Source of the DNA: PALSA-1196 sp036833805
GTDB taxonomy: Bacteria > Pseudomonadota > Gammaproteobacteria > Steroidobacterales > Steroidobacteraceae
DNA length: 64,000 bases
Direction of reading: 5' to 3'
Assembly (NCBI GenBank): GCA_036833805.1
Contig: DAITPA010000003.1
Span: forward strand, 5,116 to 69,115
Part shown: positions 35,028-43,306 of the stretch, one piece after another
Layout: each line of letters begins with the position of its first letter
Numbering within the stretch: the stretch's first letter is position 1
Notes under the pieces: model-generated
Told to the model about the DNA's origin: nothing
What the model saw: the letters and a program-made list of their open reading frames with translations, nothing else
Databases searched by the model: none
Program-made: the position numbers and the translations under genes

Positions 35028-37013
35028 TCAACGCGCGTCCGCAGTCACCTTTAACAAAGCATCCCCGTCGCGCACACGGTCCCCGCTGCGCACGCGCAGT
35101 TCCGTAACGACCCCGGCGGCCCCGGCCGTCAGCGTGTGCTCCATCTTCATCGCTTCCATTACGACCAGCACCTGTCCGCGCGCCACGCAGTCGCGCTCGG
35201 CGACCCGCACGGCCAAAATTACTCCCGGCATCGGAGCGCGCAGCGTGCCATCCGCCGTGACCGCCAGGGCATCCGCCACGGCACTCACGCGTTCGAAGCG
35301 ATGCCACTCGCCGTCGAGCCAGATTGCGACGCGCTCGGGCTCGATGTGCGCCGACCACGCAATGAGCCTGCCACTGAGGCGCGCATGCGCATCCGAGCGG
35401 GCAGCGCTGCGCGCGCTGACCTGCAACTCTTCGACGGCGCCGGCAGCGGAATCGTCATCAATATGCCAGCGCGCCTCGCGGCGCTGCAAGCGGACAACGT
35501 AGACCTGCCCAGCAGTCGCCTGCAGTCGGATAACAGCAAGGCCCGCGCCGTTCAGAGCCCAGGCGTCGCCGCAGGACCAGGGCGAGGTCGGCAGGTCTTC
35601 TGCAGCCGCGAGCAGCGACAAAGCCGCCAGCAGCGCTGCGCGCCGTGCCTGCGCATCGTCGTCAGGCAGGAGCGATGCGGCGCGTTCATCGATGAGTCGG
35701 GTGAAGACCCGGGCGGCGCGCACTTCTGCATCGGCTGCCAGCGCGATCAGGGCGGCAAGGTTGGTCGTGACGCCTTCGATGCGGCAGGCGGCGAGGGCGC
35801 GCTGCAACGTCGCGAGAGCATCCTCGCGGTCGCGTCCCAGCACAATGAGTTTTGCCAGAAGCGCATCGTAATGCGTACCCACCTTATCGCCCGCCTCGAC
35901 CGCCGCATCGATGCGCACGCGCGCGCCCGCCGGCGGCCAGGCGAGCTCCTCCAATGTTCCGCTCGTCGGCAAAAAGCCGCGGCGCGGATCCTCCGCGTAA
36001 AGGCGCGCTTCAAAGGCATGCCCATCCGCGCGGACTTCATCCTGAGCGAGTGGCAACGCTTCACCGGATGCGATGCGCAACTGCCACTCGACAAGATCAA
36101 CACCCAGAATCATTTCCGTCACCGGATGCTCGACCTGCAGCCGAGTATTCATCTCGAGAAAGAAGCACTCCTCGCCCGTGACCACGAATTCCATCGTGCC
36201 TGCGTTCTCATAGCCAACGGCGCGCGCGCCGGCCACGGCGTAGCGGTGCAGACGCTGGCGCAATGCGCCGGAGAGGCCTGGCGCCGGAGCCTCTTCGATG
36301 ACCTTCTGATGCCGGCGCTGCAGCGAGCAATCGCGCTCCAAGAGATGCAGACAATTGCCGTGCCGGTCGGCAATGATCTGCACTTCGACGTGACGCGCGC
36401 GCTCGATGAATCTTTCCAGCATGACCCGACCGTTGCCGAAAGCGCGCTCTGCTTCGCCGCGGGCGGCGGCAAGCTGCGCGGCAAGCTCGGCCGCAGCGCG
36501 CACGATGCGCATGCCTTTGCCGCCGCCGCCGGCCACGGCCTTAATGAGAAGAGGAAAGCCGATCGCCTCGGCCTGCGCCTTGAGCCTGCGCTCATCCTGC
36601 TCGGCGCCGAAGTACCCCGGCACGATCGGCACGCCGGCGCCCTGCATCAAGGTCTTTGCCTGATCCTTCAACCCCATGAGATTGATCGCGGCCGCCGATG
36701 GACCGACGAAAACGATGCCCGCGGACGCACAGCTCTCTGCAAACTCCGCGCTCTCGGCGAGAAACCCGTAGCCCGGATGCACGGCATCCGCGCCGCCGTC
36801 GCGCGCGGCACGCAGCAGCGCCGCGATGTTGAGATAGCTCTCGCGAGCTGGCGCGGGACCGATGCGAACTGCCGCATCGGCAAGGCGCGTATGCAGCGCG
36901 CCCGCGTCAGCGTCGGAGTACACCGCGATAACGCGCATGCCAAGCCGCTGCGCGGTGCGCGTTATGCGGCAGGCAATCTCACCGCGATTGGCGATCAAGA
37001 GCGTCTTGAACAT
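35028..37013 (-). CDS. Biotin carboxylase/BCCP subunit of an acyl-CoA carboxylase (MccA-like)
   Basis: 661 residues: a biotin carboxylase domain (LIANRGEIACRI, HPGYGFLAES, KAVAGGGGKGMRIV ATP loop, EMNTRLQVEHPVTE) then a linker and a C-terminal biotinyl domain with the biotin lysine in VMEAMKMEHTL near residue 625. This is the alpha-subunit layout of 3-methylcrotonyl-, propionyl- or geranyl-CoA carboxylases. Its position 14 nt after isovaleryl-CoA dehydrogenase favours the methylcrotonyl role in leucine breakdown. A carboxyltransferase (beta) gene, normally adjacent, is not in this window. Confidence 0.9.
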   Translation of the reverse strand: MFKTLLIANRGEIACRITRTAQRLGMRVIAVYSDADAGALHTRLADAAVRIGPAPARESYLNIAALLRAARDGGADAVHPGYGFLAESAEFAESCASAGIVFVGPSAAAINLMGLKDQAKTLMQGAGVPIVPGYFGAEQDERRLKAQAEAIGFPLLIKAVAGGGGKGMRIVRAAAELAAQLAAARGEAERAFGNGRVMLERFIERARHVEVQIIADRHGNCLHLLERDCSLQRRHQKVIEEAPAPGLSGALRQRLHRYAVAGARAVGYENAGTMEFVVTGEECFFLEMNTRLQVEHPVTEMILGVDLVEWQLRIASGEALPLAQDEVRADGHAFEARLYAEDPRRGFLPTSGTLEELAWPPAGARVRIDAAVEAGDKVGTHYDALLAKLIVLGRDREDALATLQRALAACRIEGVTTNLAALIALAADAEVRAARVFTRLIDERAASLLPDDDAQARRAALLAALSLLAAAEDLPTSPWSCGDAWALNGAGLAVIRLQATAGQVYVVRLQRREARWHIDDDSAAGAVEELQVSARSAARSDAHARLSGRLIAWSAHIEPERVAIWLDGEWHRFERVSAVADALAVTADGTLRAPMPGVILAVRVAERDCVARGQVLVVMEAMKMEHTLTAGAAGVVTELRVRSGDRVRDGDALLKVTADAR

Positions 37014-37028
37014 GCGCGTGCGCCGCGT

Positions 37029-38189
37029 TCAGTCGCCGTCCCGAACGAGCTCGCGCCCGATCAGCATGCGGCGGATTTCGCTGGTGCCGGCGCCGATCTC
37101 ATAGAGTTTGGCGTCGCGCAGCAGGCGACCGGCCGGATAGTCATTGATATAGCCGTTGCCGCCGAGGGCCTGAATGGTGTTGAGGGCGCATTGGGTTGCG
37201 CTTTCGCTTGCAAAGAGAATGCAGGCAGCGGCGTCAAAGCGCGTGGTGCGGCCCGCATCGCAGGCGCGCGCGACACTGTAGACGTAGGCGCGCGAGGCAT
37301 TCGCGAGGGTGTACAGATCCGCAAGCTTCGCCTGCATGAGCTGAAAGCTGCCGATCGGCTTGCCGAACTGCTTTCTCTCGCGCACATACGGCAGCACTAG
37401 ATCAAGACACGCCTGCATGATGCCGAGCGATCCGCCCGAGAGCACCACCCGTTCGTAATCAAGTCCGCTCATCAACACCTGGGCGCCGCGACCGACCTGG
37501 TGCAGGACATTTTCGAGCGGCACGCGGCAGCTGTCGAACACGAGCTCACAGGTGTCCGAGCCGCGCATGCCGAGTTTGTCGAGTTTCTGTGCGGTGCTGA
37601 AACCGGGGAAGCCCCTTTCAATGATGAATGCGGTGATGCCGGGCGTGCCCGATGGCGCATCGGTCTTCGCATAAACAACGATGACATCCGCCGAAGGACC
37701 ATTGGTGATCCACATCTTGCGTCCGTCGAGGACGTAGTGATCGCCCTGCAATTCCGCTCTCGAGCGCATCCCGAGCACGTCGGAGCCGGCCTCCGGCTCG
37801 CTCATCGCGAGCGCGCCGACGTGCTCGCCGGTCAAGAGCCGCGGCAGGTAGCGGCCCTTCTGCTCGGCAGTGCCCCAGCGGCGCAGCTGATTCACGCAAA
37901 GATTTGAATGTGCGCCGTACGAGAGCCCCACCGCTGCGCTCGCGCGGCTGATCTCCTCCATCGCAACCACATGTTCGAGGTAGCCGAGCCCGCTGCCGCC
38001 GTCCTCAGCTTCAACCGTGATGCCGAGGAGCCCGAGCGACCCCAGTTCCGGCCACAGGTCGCGGGGAAAGATATTCGAGGCATCGATTTCGGCTGCGCGC
38101 GGCGCGATCAACTCGGCGGAAAATTCCCGCACCGTCTTGCGCAGCAGATCGACACTTTCCCCGAGCGCGAAGTCGAATTCGATCAACAC
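37029..38189 (-). CDS. ivd: Isovaleryl-CoA dehydrogenase (acyl-CoA dehydrogenase family)
   Basis: FAD enzyme oxidising isovaleryl-CoA in leucine catabolism; 386 residues. The catalytic Glu sits in [12 protein letters not shown], the helix-G position that distinguishes isovaleryl-CoA dehydrogenases from other acyl-CoA dehydrogenases. Other features are [45 protein letters not shown] and [20 protein letters not shown]. The GTG at 38189 has GGGAG 6 nt upstream and overlaps the DUF7009 stop, so it is the probable start; the upstream extension is not family sequence. Confidence 0.9.
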   Translation of the reverse strand: MLIEFDFALGESVDLLRKTVREFSAELIAPRAAEIDASNIFPRDLWPELGSLGLLGITVEAEDGGSGLGYLEHVVAMEEISRASAAVGLSYGAHSNLCVNQLRRWGTAEQKGRYLPRLLTGEHVGALAMSEPEAGSDVLGMRSRAELQGDHYVLDGRKMWITNGPSADVIVVYAKTDAPSGTPGITAFIIERGFPGFSTAQKLDKLGMRGSDTCELVFDSCRVPLENVLHQVGRGAQVLMSGLDYERVVLSGGSLGIMQACLDLVLPYVRERKQFGKPIGSFQLMQAKLADLYTLANASRAYVYSVARACDAGRTTRFDAAACILFASESATQCALNTIQALGGNGYINDYPAGRLLRDAKLYEIGAGTSEIRRMLIGRELVRDGD

Positions 38190-38563
38190 TTGGCACTCCC
38201 GTCGTTGGGATGCGCAAAGGCGTCGGACTCGTCCTCGTCTGCGCGCGGCGCCAGACAGGCATAGTCCTTCTCGACAACGATGCGCAAACGGACCTTGCCA
38301 TGCGGCTGCACATGCTCGAGCGTCACAAGCTCGCTTGCGCACCACTCGCGCGCTTGTGTTTCGGGTACCTGGATCTCAACCACACCGTTGTTGAAGGTTG
38401 CAGCAAGCGTGGCCACGGAGGCAGTGCGCCGCAAGCGATAGACCAGCACGCCGTCCGGCGTAATGTGAACGCGCTCCTCGACAGTACCGCTGTGCGCCAA
38501 TTGCTGCACTTCGCCGCGCGTCAAGCGCAGACGCAGCGAATCGCCCCGCACGCGCAGCTTCAT
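38183..38563 (-). CDS. DUF7009-like small protein
   Basis: 126 residues starting [19 protein letters not shown] and ending with a conserved-looking [10 protein letters not shown], acidic DEDESDAF and a PN turn. This pattern matches the DUF7009 family as I remember it (MKIRxRxNSxRxRLxxxEV...LxKDFxCL...ED). Function is unknown. It sits inside a chain of ATGA-type overlaps between a CitE-like lyase and isovaleryl-CoA dehydrogenase, so it should be made stoichiometrically with them. Confidence 0.75.
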   Translation of the reverse strand: MKLRVRGDSLRLRLTRGEVQQLAHSGTVEERVHITPDGVLVYRLRRTASVATLAATFNNGVVEIQVPETQAREWCASELVTLEHVQPHGKVRLRIVVEKDYACLAPRADEDESDAFAHPNDGSAKC

Positions 38564-39459
38564 GTCGGCACCGCTGCGCGCGCGGCGCGCGCGAGGATGC
38601 GCTGCGCCTTAACAAGATGCGGCCGATCGAGCATTTGCCCATCGAGGCTTAAGACACCGGCATCAGGCTTGGCGGCGAAAGCGGCGATCACCTGGCGGGC
38701 GCGCGCGACTTCGGCGGGCTGCGGACTGAATGCCGCGTTGATGGGCCCAACCTGCGAGGGATGAATCGCAAGCTTGCCGGAAAAACCGTCGCGACAGGCG
38801 CGCGCGGCTTCGCGCTGCAGCGCATCGCTGTTGCGAAAATCTACGCACACGCCATCGAACGCCGGCACGCCGGCGGCGCCGGCAGCAAGCAGACACATGG
38901 AACGCACAAGCTCGAAGGTAAAAGTGAAAGCCGCCGCGGCGTCGCGCGCGGCAGCGCCAAGCGCGGCAGACAGATCCTCCGCACCCCATGTCAGCCCCGC
39001 GAGACGCGCGTTCGCCGTGGTTGCATAATCGCCGAGTGCGAACAGCGCCTGCGGCGTCTCGGTCGCAATGACGAGAAGCTGTGTTCCTCCGGTCGGAGTG
39101 CCGAATTTTTCTTCCAGCGCCGACAACAGACCGCCGACCGCCACGGCCTCACGAGCGGCCGACACTTTGGGCAGCACGATGCCATCAGGAGCGCCCGCCA
39201 TCACGATGGCGAGGTCATCGGCGAGCTTGCCGCTGGCGAGCGCGTTTACGCGCACCCAAAGTTGCAGCGCGGAGCGCTCTCGATGCGACGCGAGGAAGTT
39301 GCGCACACGAGTTCGCGCCTTGGGCAAGAGCTCCGCGGTCACGGAATCCTCAAGATCGAAGATGAGCGCATCGGCACCGCTGGTGCTCGCCTTGTCGTGC
39401 TTTCTGGCGTCGTCACCGGGTACGAAGAGCCACGAACGAATCGAGGCGACCGCACTCAT
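38560..39459 (-). CDS. CitE-like CoA-ester lyase (HpcH/HpaI family)
   Basis: 299-residue TIM-barrel lyase. SWLFVPGDDARKHDKA, ALIFDLEDSV with metal-binding residues, VRVNALASGKLADDL, LPKVSAARE, ATETPQALF (metal Glu), LTWGAEDLSAALG and KLAIHPSQVGPIN are the family landmarks. Members cleave citramalyl-, malyl- or beta-methylmalyl-CoA. It is preceded by a MaoC dehydratase with a 4-nt overlap, a pairing used for itaconyl/mesaconyl-CoA hydration followed by citramalyl- or methylmalyl-CoA cleavage. Confidence 0.88.
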   Translation of the reverse strand: MSAVASIRSWLFVPGDDARKHDKASTSGADALIFDLEDSVTAELLPKARTRVRNFLASHRERSALQLWVRVNALASGKLADDLAIVMAGAPDGIVLPKVSAAREAVAVGGLLSALEEKFGTPTGGTQLLVIATETPQALFALGDYATTANARLAGLTWGAEDLSAALGAAARDAAAAFTFTFELVRSMCLLAAGAAGVPAFDGVCVDFRNSDALQREAARACRDGFSGKLAIHPSQVGPINAAFSPQPAEVARARQVIAAFAAKPDAGVLSLDGQMLDRPHLVKAQRILARAARAAVPT

Positions 39460-39911
39460 GAGGAAGGCCTCTTCAGCATGAGCGCGGCGCGACGGCAGGA
39501 AGCGACCTCTGCACCCAGCTGGTTAAAGGCGCGCTGCTCGAAGGTCACGATGCCTGAGTCGGACCGCGAACGGCTCTCACGCTTGGCGAGCACAACCGTC
39601 TCGGCACGCAAGGTGTCGCCGATGCGCACCGGCAACGGGAACTTGACCTCTTCCCAGCCGAGGTTTCCCAAGGTCGTGCCGTAAGTCGTGTCATACACCG
39701 ACAGTCCGACCAACAGGCCGAGGGTGAAGACGCTGTTCACGATGCGTTCGCCGAACACCGTGCCCTTGGCGTATTCGGCATCCAGGTGCAGCGCAGCCGG
39801 ATTCATGGTGAGGGCGCTGAAAAGGAGGTTGTCCGTCTCGGTGACGGTGCGACGCACAGCGTGCTCGAATCGCTGTCCGACCTCGAATTGCTCGAAATAA
39901 AGTCCCGCCAT
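39456..39911 (-). CDS. MaoC-type enoyl-CoA hydratase
   Basis: 151 residues, single hot-dog domain. YFEQFEVGQRFEHAVRRTVTETDNLLFSALTMNPAALHLD holds the hydratase motif (catalytic Asp/His region is here NPAALHLD), and FGERIVNSVFTLGL follows. It begins the five-gene run to the biotin carboxylase; ATG 39911 follows GAGGAG at about 10 nt. Likely acts with the adjacent CitE-like lyase. The exact acyl-CoA substrate is not determined. Confidence 0.86.
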   Translation of the reverse strand: MAGLYFEQFEVGQRFEHAVRRTVTETDNLLFSALTMNPAALHLDAEYAKGTVFGERIVNSVFTLGLLVGLSVYDTTYGTTLGNLGWEEVKFPLPVRIGDTLRAETVVLAKRESRSRSDSGIVTFEQRAFNQLGAEVASCRRAALMLKRPSS

Positions 39912-39968
39912 GCCGACCGTGCTCCTCGCCGGCTAGTCTAGCAGCGCGCACCGCGCGCGCGTCGGCTC

Positions 39969-39974
39969 ATAACC
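39969..39974 (+). promoter_or_regulatory. ATAACC element upstream of the sulfite reductase promoter
   Basis: ATAACC ends exactly 53 nt before the TATATT box at 40028. The same hexamer stands at exactly the same distance before the TATATT box of cysH. Candidate activator (CysB?) site. Confidence 0.35.
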
Positions 39975-40027
39975 GCAGGCCCCCGCCCCCAAACCAACGG
40001 GTATTTCATGCAAGGGGCGTTGCCCTC

Positions 40028-40033
40028 TATATT
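40028..40033 (+). promoter_or_regulatory. -10 box (TATATT) for sulfite reductase; near-leaderless
   Basis: TATATT followed by 7 nt (CAAGGGT) and the ATG at 40041. The transcript is expected to start at or beside the start codon. Confidence 0.5.
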
Positions 40034-40040
40034 CAAGGGT

Positions 40041-41696
40041 ATGTATCGCTACGACGACATCGATCAGACACTCGTCGCCGAGCGGGTGGACGAATTTCGC
40101 GATCAGACGCGGCGCTTTCTCGCCGGCGAGCTCTCCGAGGAGGATTTCCGGCCGCTGCGGCTGCGTAACGGCCTTTATATCCAGCGCCATGCGCCTATGC
40201 TGCGCATTGCCATCCCCTACGGACTGTTGAGCTCGACGCAGCTACGCAAGTTAGGCGACATCGCGCATCGTTACGACCGCGATTATGGTCACTTCACGAC
40301 CCGCCAAAACCTGCAGTTGAACTGGCCGAAGCTCGAAACGGTTCCGGACATCCTGGCCGAGCTTGCAAGCGTGCAGATGCACGCCATCCAGACGAGCGGC
40401 AACTGCGTGCGCAACGTGACCGCGGATCACCTCGCAGGAGTTGCCCGCGATGAACTCGACGACCCGCGGCCGTACTGCGAGATCATTCGCCAGTGGGCCA
40501 CCCTGCACCCGGAATTCACCTACCTGCCGCGCAAATTCAAGATCGCCGTGACGGGCTCGCCCGCGGATCGCGCCGCATCCGAAGTCCACGATGTCGGTCT
40601 GCACATGCGGCGTGACGCGGACGGCCATATCGGCTTCGAGGTTCTGGTGGGCGGCGGCCTCGGGCGCGCTCCGGCCATTGGTCAGGTCATTCGCGAGTTC
40701 CTACCGCTGCCCGATCTGCTGTCCTATCTCGAGGCGATCCTGCGGGTCTACAACCGCTACGGCCGACGCGACAATATTCACAAGGCACGCATCAAGGTAC
40801 TGGTGAAATCATTGGGTGCCGCGAAATTTCGAGAAGAGGTCGAAGTGGAATGGCAGGCTGCGCAGGACAGCGCGCCGCATCTGCCGCAGACGGAAGTCGA
40901 GCGGGTACGCGCGTTCTTTGCGCCGCCGGCCTACGAGAGGCTCACCGATATCGACGCCGCCGCTGATCGTGAGCCTGAATTTCGCGCCTGGTATCGCTAC
41001 AACACGCGGGCGCATCGCGTGCCGGGCTACCGCGCCGTCGTCGTGTCCTTGAAGAAGCACGGCCGCCCACCGGGCGACATAACCTCGGCGCAGATGGCCG
41101 CGCTTGCGAGCCTTGCCGATGAAGTGAGCTTCGGGCTCATCCGCGTCGCGCACGACCAGAATCTGCTGCTCGCCGACGTGCGCCAGCAGGATCTGTATGC
41201 GACCTGGTTGGCGCTTCGCCTGCAGGAGCTTGCGACCGCCAACATCGGCACGCTCACGGACATGATCGCCTGCCCGGGCCTCGACTTCTGCGGCTTAGCC
41301 AACGCCGGCACGATCAGCGTCGCCCGCGACATTCAGAAGCGCTTCGATGATCTCGACTATCTCTACGATTTGGGCGAGATTGAAATCAAAATGTCCGGAT
41401 GCATGAACGCCTGCGGACATCACCACGTCGGCCATATCGGCATCTTGGGCGTCGAGAAGCACGGTGAGGAGTGGTACCAGATCACTCTCGGCGGCTCGGT
41501 GAACGGTTTTACCGCATTGGGAGAGGTGATCGGTCCGTCGGTGCCGCAGCGTGCGGTGCCCGAAACGATCGAGCGCATCGTCGATGTCTATCGCGCGCAT
41601 CGCGACGAGGGCGAACGCCTGATCGACACCTATCGGCGCATCGGCATGGCGCCCTTCAAGGAGCGCGTTTATGCGTCGCGTGCTGCGGCAGCGTGA
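40041..41696 (+). CDS. Ferredoxin-type sulfite (nitrite) reductase, siroheme/4Fe-4S
   Basis: Six-electron reduction of sulfite to sulfide; 551 residues. Siroheme/4Fe-4S ligands are in the pair CPGLDFCGLANA and KMSGCMNACGHHHVGHIG; the two half-repeats and HFTTRQNLQLNW, TSGNCVRNVTADHLAG and LVGGGLGRAP are typical. No CysJ flavoprotein is encoded next to it, so ferredoxin is the likely donor, fitting the FNR gene at the end of the cluster. An earlier ATG at 40008 would precede the -10 box, so 40041 is chosen. Sequence alone does not exclude nitrite, but the cysteine-synthesis neighbours argue for sulfite. Confidence 0.92.
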   Translation: MYRYDDIDQTLVAERVDEFRDQTRRFLAGELSEEDFRPLRLRNGLYIQRHAPMLRIAIPYGLLSSTQLRKLGDIAHRYDRDYGHFTTRQNLQLNWPKLETVPDILAELASVQMHAIQTSGNCVRNVTADHLAGVARDELDDPRPYCEIIRQWATLHPEFTYLPRKFKIAVTGSPADRAASEVHDVGLHMRRDADGHIGFEVLVGGGLGRAPAIGQVIREFLPLPDLLSYLEAILRVYNRYGRRDNIHKARIKVLVKSLGAAKFREEVEVEWQAAQDSAPHLPQTEVERVRAFFAPPAYERLTDIDAAADREPEFRAWYRYNTRAHRVPGYRAVVVSLKKHGRPPGDITSAQMAALASLADEVSFGLIRVAHDQNLLLADVRQQDLYATWLALRLQELATANIGTLTDMIACPGLDFCGLANAGTISVARDIQKRFDDLDYLYDLGEIEIKMSGCMNACGHHHVGHIGILGVEKHGEEWYQITLGGSVNGFTALGEVIGPSVPQRAVPETIERIVDVYRAHRDEGERLIDTYRRIGMAPFKERVYASRAAAA

Positions 41697-42168
41697 GATC
41701 GTCGCCGATGACTGGCGGCATGTTGCGGAAAATTCCGGCGCGACGACGCGCGCAGAATCGCTGATCGTACCGCTCGCCGAGCTACGCGCGAACGGTGCGG
41801 CGTGGGCGGCATGGACCGGACGGCTCGGCGTAGGTATCGCGCCAGCCGATAAAGTTGAGGAGCTTGCGCCTGCGCTGTGGCGCGTATCCTTGATCGCGGT
41901 GGAGTTCCCTTCGCCCTCCGAAGGCCGCGGGTTTACGCAGGGACGCTTGCTACGCGAGCGCTTCGGCTTTGCAGGAGAGCTGCGCGCCGTGGGCGCCGGC
42001 GTCAAGCGCGATCTCATCTTCGCGCTCGCGCGCTGTGGTTTTGATACGTTTGAACTTGCAGCCGGCGAGGATCTCGAAGCCGCCGCCCGCGCGCTTGATC
42101 GCTACACGGCCGCCTATCAGCCGGGTGCACGGCTCGCCTCGGTCACGCGGCAACGCTTTACCGCCTGA
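41671..42168 (+). CDS. DUF934 protein of the sulfur-assimilation cluster
   Basis: 165 residues, overlapping the sulfite reductase end by 26 nt. ATG 41671 has AAGGAG 7 nt upstream. VPLAELRANG, GVGIAPADKVEELAP, FTQGRLLRERFGFAGELRAVG and FELAAGEDLEAA are DUF934 landmarks. The family is regularly encoded behind this type of sulfite reductase and is thought to help it (electron transfer or assembly), but its biochemical role is unproven. Confidence 0.88.
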   Translation: MRRVLRQREIVADDWRHVAENSGATTRAESLIVPLAELRANGAAWAAWTGRLGVGIAPADKVEELAPALWRVSLIAVEFPSPSEGRGFTQGRLLRERFGFAGELRAVGAGVKRDLIFALARCGFDTFELAAGEDLEAAARALDRYTAAYQPGARLASVTRQRFTA

Positions 42169-42183
42169 CAACGCTGCACACCC

Positions 42184-43158
42184 CTAGCGCTGCGGCAGGT
42201 CAGTGTCTTCGAAGAGCTTCGTAACCTCGGCCGCCGATGTGAGCCGATGAGCGCGCTCGACGAGGCGGCGGTCAAGATGCGGCGCCAGCAGCTGCGTGAA
42301 CTCATACATGTATTTGCGCAGCAGTGTCCCACGCCGGAACCCGATCCATGTCGTGTGCGCACTGAAAAGGTGTGATGCGTCGAGCGCCACGAGATCAGCA
42401 TCCTCGCGCGCATCGATCGCCATACTCGCGACGATTCCGACCCCAAGTCCCAGGCGCACGTAGGTCTTGATGACGTCGGCGTCGCGCGCCGTAATGGCGA
42501 CATTGGGCACAAGGCCACTCTTGGCGAAGGCTTCATGCAGGGAGGAAGGCCCGGTAAAGCTGAAGGTATAGGTCACGAGCGGATGATTCGCGAGCGCCCG
42601 CAGCGTCAGCCGTCCGGCGCTGGCGAGCGGATGGTCGCGCGGCACGATGACGGTCCGTTTCCAGCGGTAGCACGGCATGATCGTCAGATCCGTAAAGAGG
42701 TGCTCGGAGCCCGTGGCGATCGCGCAGTCAATGCGATCCTGAGCGACCATTTCGGCGATCTGCTCGGAAGTGCCCTGATGCAGATTCAGGCGCACCTGCG
42801 CATAGGCGCCGCGAAACTCGCGGATGACATCCGGCAGCACATAGCGAGCCTGTGTGTGCGTCGTGCCCAGCGACAGACTGCCGCGCCCCTCATCGCGCAG
42901 CTCCGTCGACAGATCGCGGATGCTCTGCGCCTCCTGCAGAATCTTCAGCGCCCGATCGATGACCTGCTGGCCCGCGGGCGTGATGCGCGTGAGATTCCTG
43001 CCCTCGCGCACGAAGATCTGAAAGCCGAGCTCGTCCTCCAGAAGCTTGATCTGCTTGCTCACTCCGGGCTGCGAGGTGTGCAGCTTCTGAGCCGCGGCGG
43101 TGATGTTGAGACCGCTCTGCGCGATCGCGGCAAGGTAGCGCAACTGGTGCAATTTCAT
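42184..43158 (-). CDS. cysB: LysR-type regulator CysB
   Basis: 324 residues. The N-terminal winged HTH starts MKLHQLRYLAAIAQSGLNIT with QPGVSKQIKLLEDELG, the CysB/Cbl form. The effector domain has LGTTHTQARYVLP, HQGTSEQIAEMV, ATGSEHLFTDL, PCYRWKRTVIVPRDHPL and TYTFSFTGPSSLHEAF, the acetylserine/sulfate-pocket segments of CysB. It lies inside the sulfur cluster, divergent from cysH, and is the natural regulator of both flanking transcription units. Confidence 0.95.
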   Translation of the reverse strand: MKLHQLRYLAAIAQSGLNITAAAQKLHTSQPGVSKQIKLLEDELGFQIFVREGRNLTRITPAGQQVIDRALKILQEAQSIRDLSTELRDEGRGSLSLGTTHTQARYVLPDVIREFRGAYAQVRLNLHQGTSEQIAEMVAQDRIDCAIATGSEHLFTDLTIMPCYRWKRTVIVPRDHPLASAGRLTLRALANHPLVTYTFSFTGPSSLHEAFAKSGLVPNVAITARDADVIKTYVRLGLGVGIVASMAIDAREDADLVALDASHLFSAHTTWIGFRRGTLLRKYMYEFTQLLAPHLDRRLVERAHRLTSAAEVTKLFEDTDLPQR

Positions 43159-43226
43159 CCGGGCCCTGCCTTGATCGTCTCACGTCGCGGAGCGCGCAAG
43201 CGTAGCGCAAAGCCGCCAGGAGATCG

Positions 43227-43241
43227 TAACCAGATAACCAG
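43227..43241 (+). promoter_or_regulatory. Direct repeat TAACCAG-A-TAACCAG upstream of cysH
   Basis: TAACCAG at 43227-43233 and 43235-43241, an 8-nt period. It contains ATAACC (43234-43239), which ends 53 nt before the cysH TATATT box, matching the arrangement upstream of the sulfite reductase. Candidate CysB site between cysB and cysH. Confidence 0.4.
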
Positions 43242-43292
43242 CGCGCACTCCTTAAGAAGCAATGGTTCGTTCCGGGATGCGCGCAGCGTCCG

Positions 43293-43298
43293 TATATT
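43293..43298 (+). promoter_or_regulatory. -10 box (TATATT) for cysH; near-leaderless
   Basis: TATATT, 8 nt, then the ATG at 43307. There is no Shine-Dalgarno sequence in the gap. Confidence 0.5.
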
Positions 43299-43306
43299 TC
43301 CAGACT

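Noticed and set aside
35136..37400. Very long open frame on plus opposite the biotin carboxylase and acyl-CoA dehydrogenase genes
   Set aside because: It is the antisense shadow of conserved genes in GC-rich DNA; its translation is His/Arg/Ala-rich without any domain.
40008..40040. Upstream ATG (40008) as start of the sulfite reductase
   Set aside because: It precedes the TATATT box that best explains transcription, and the extra residues are not part of the family.
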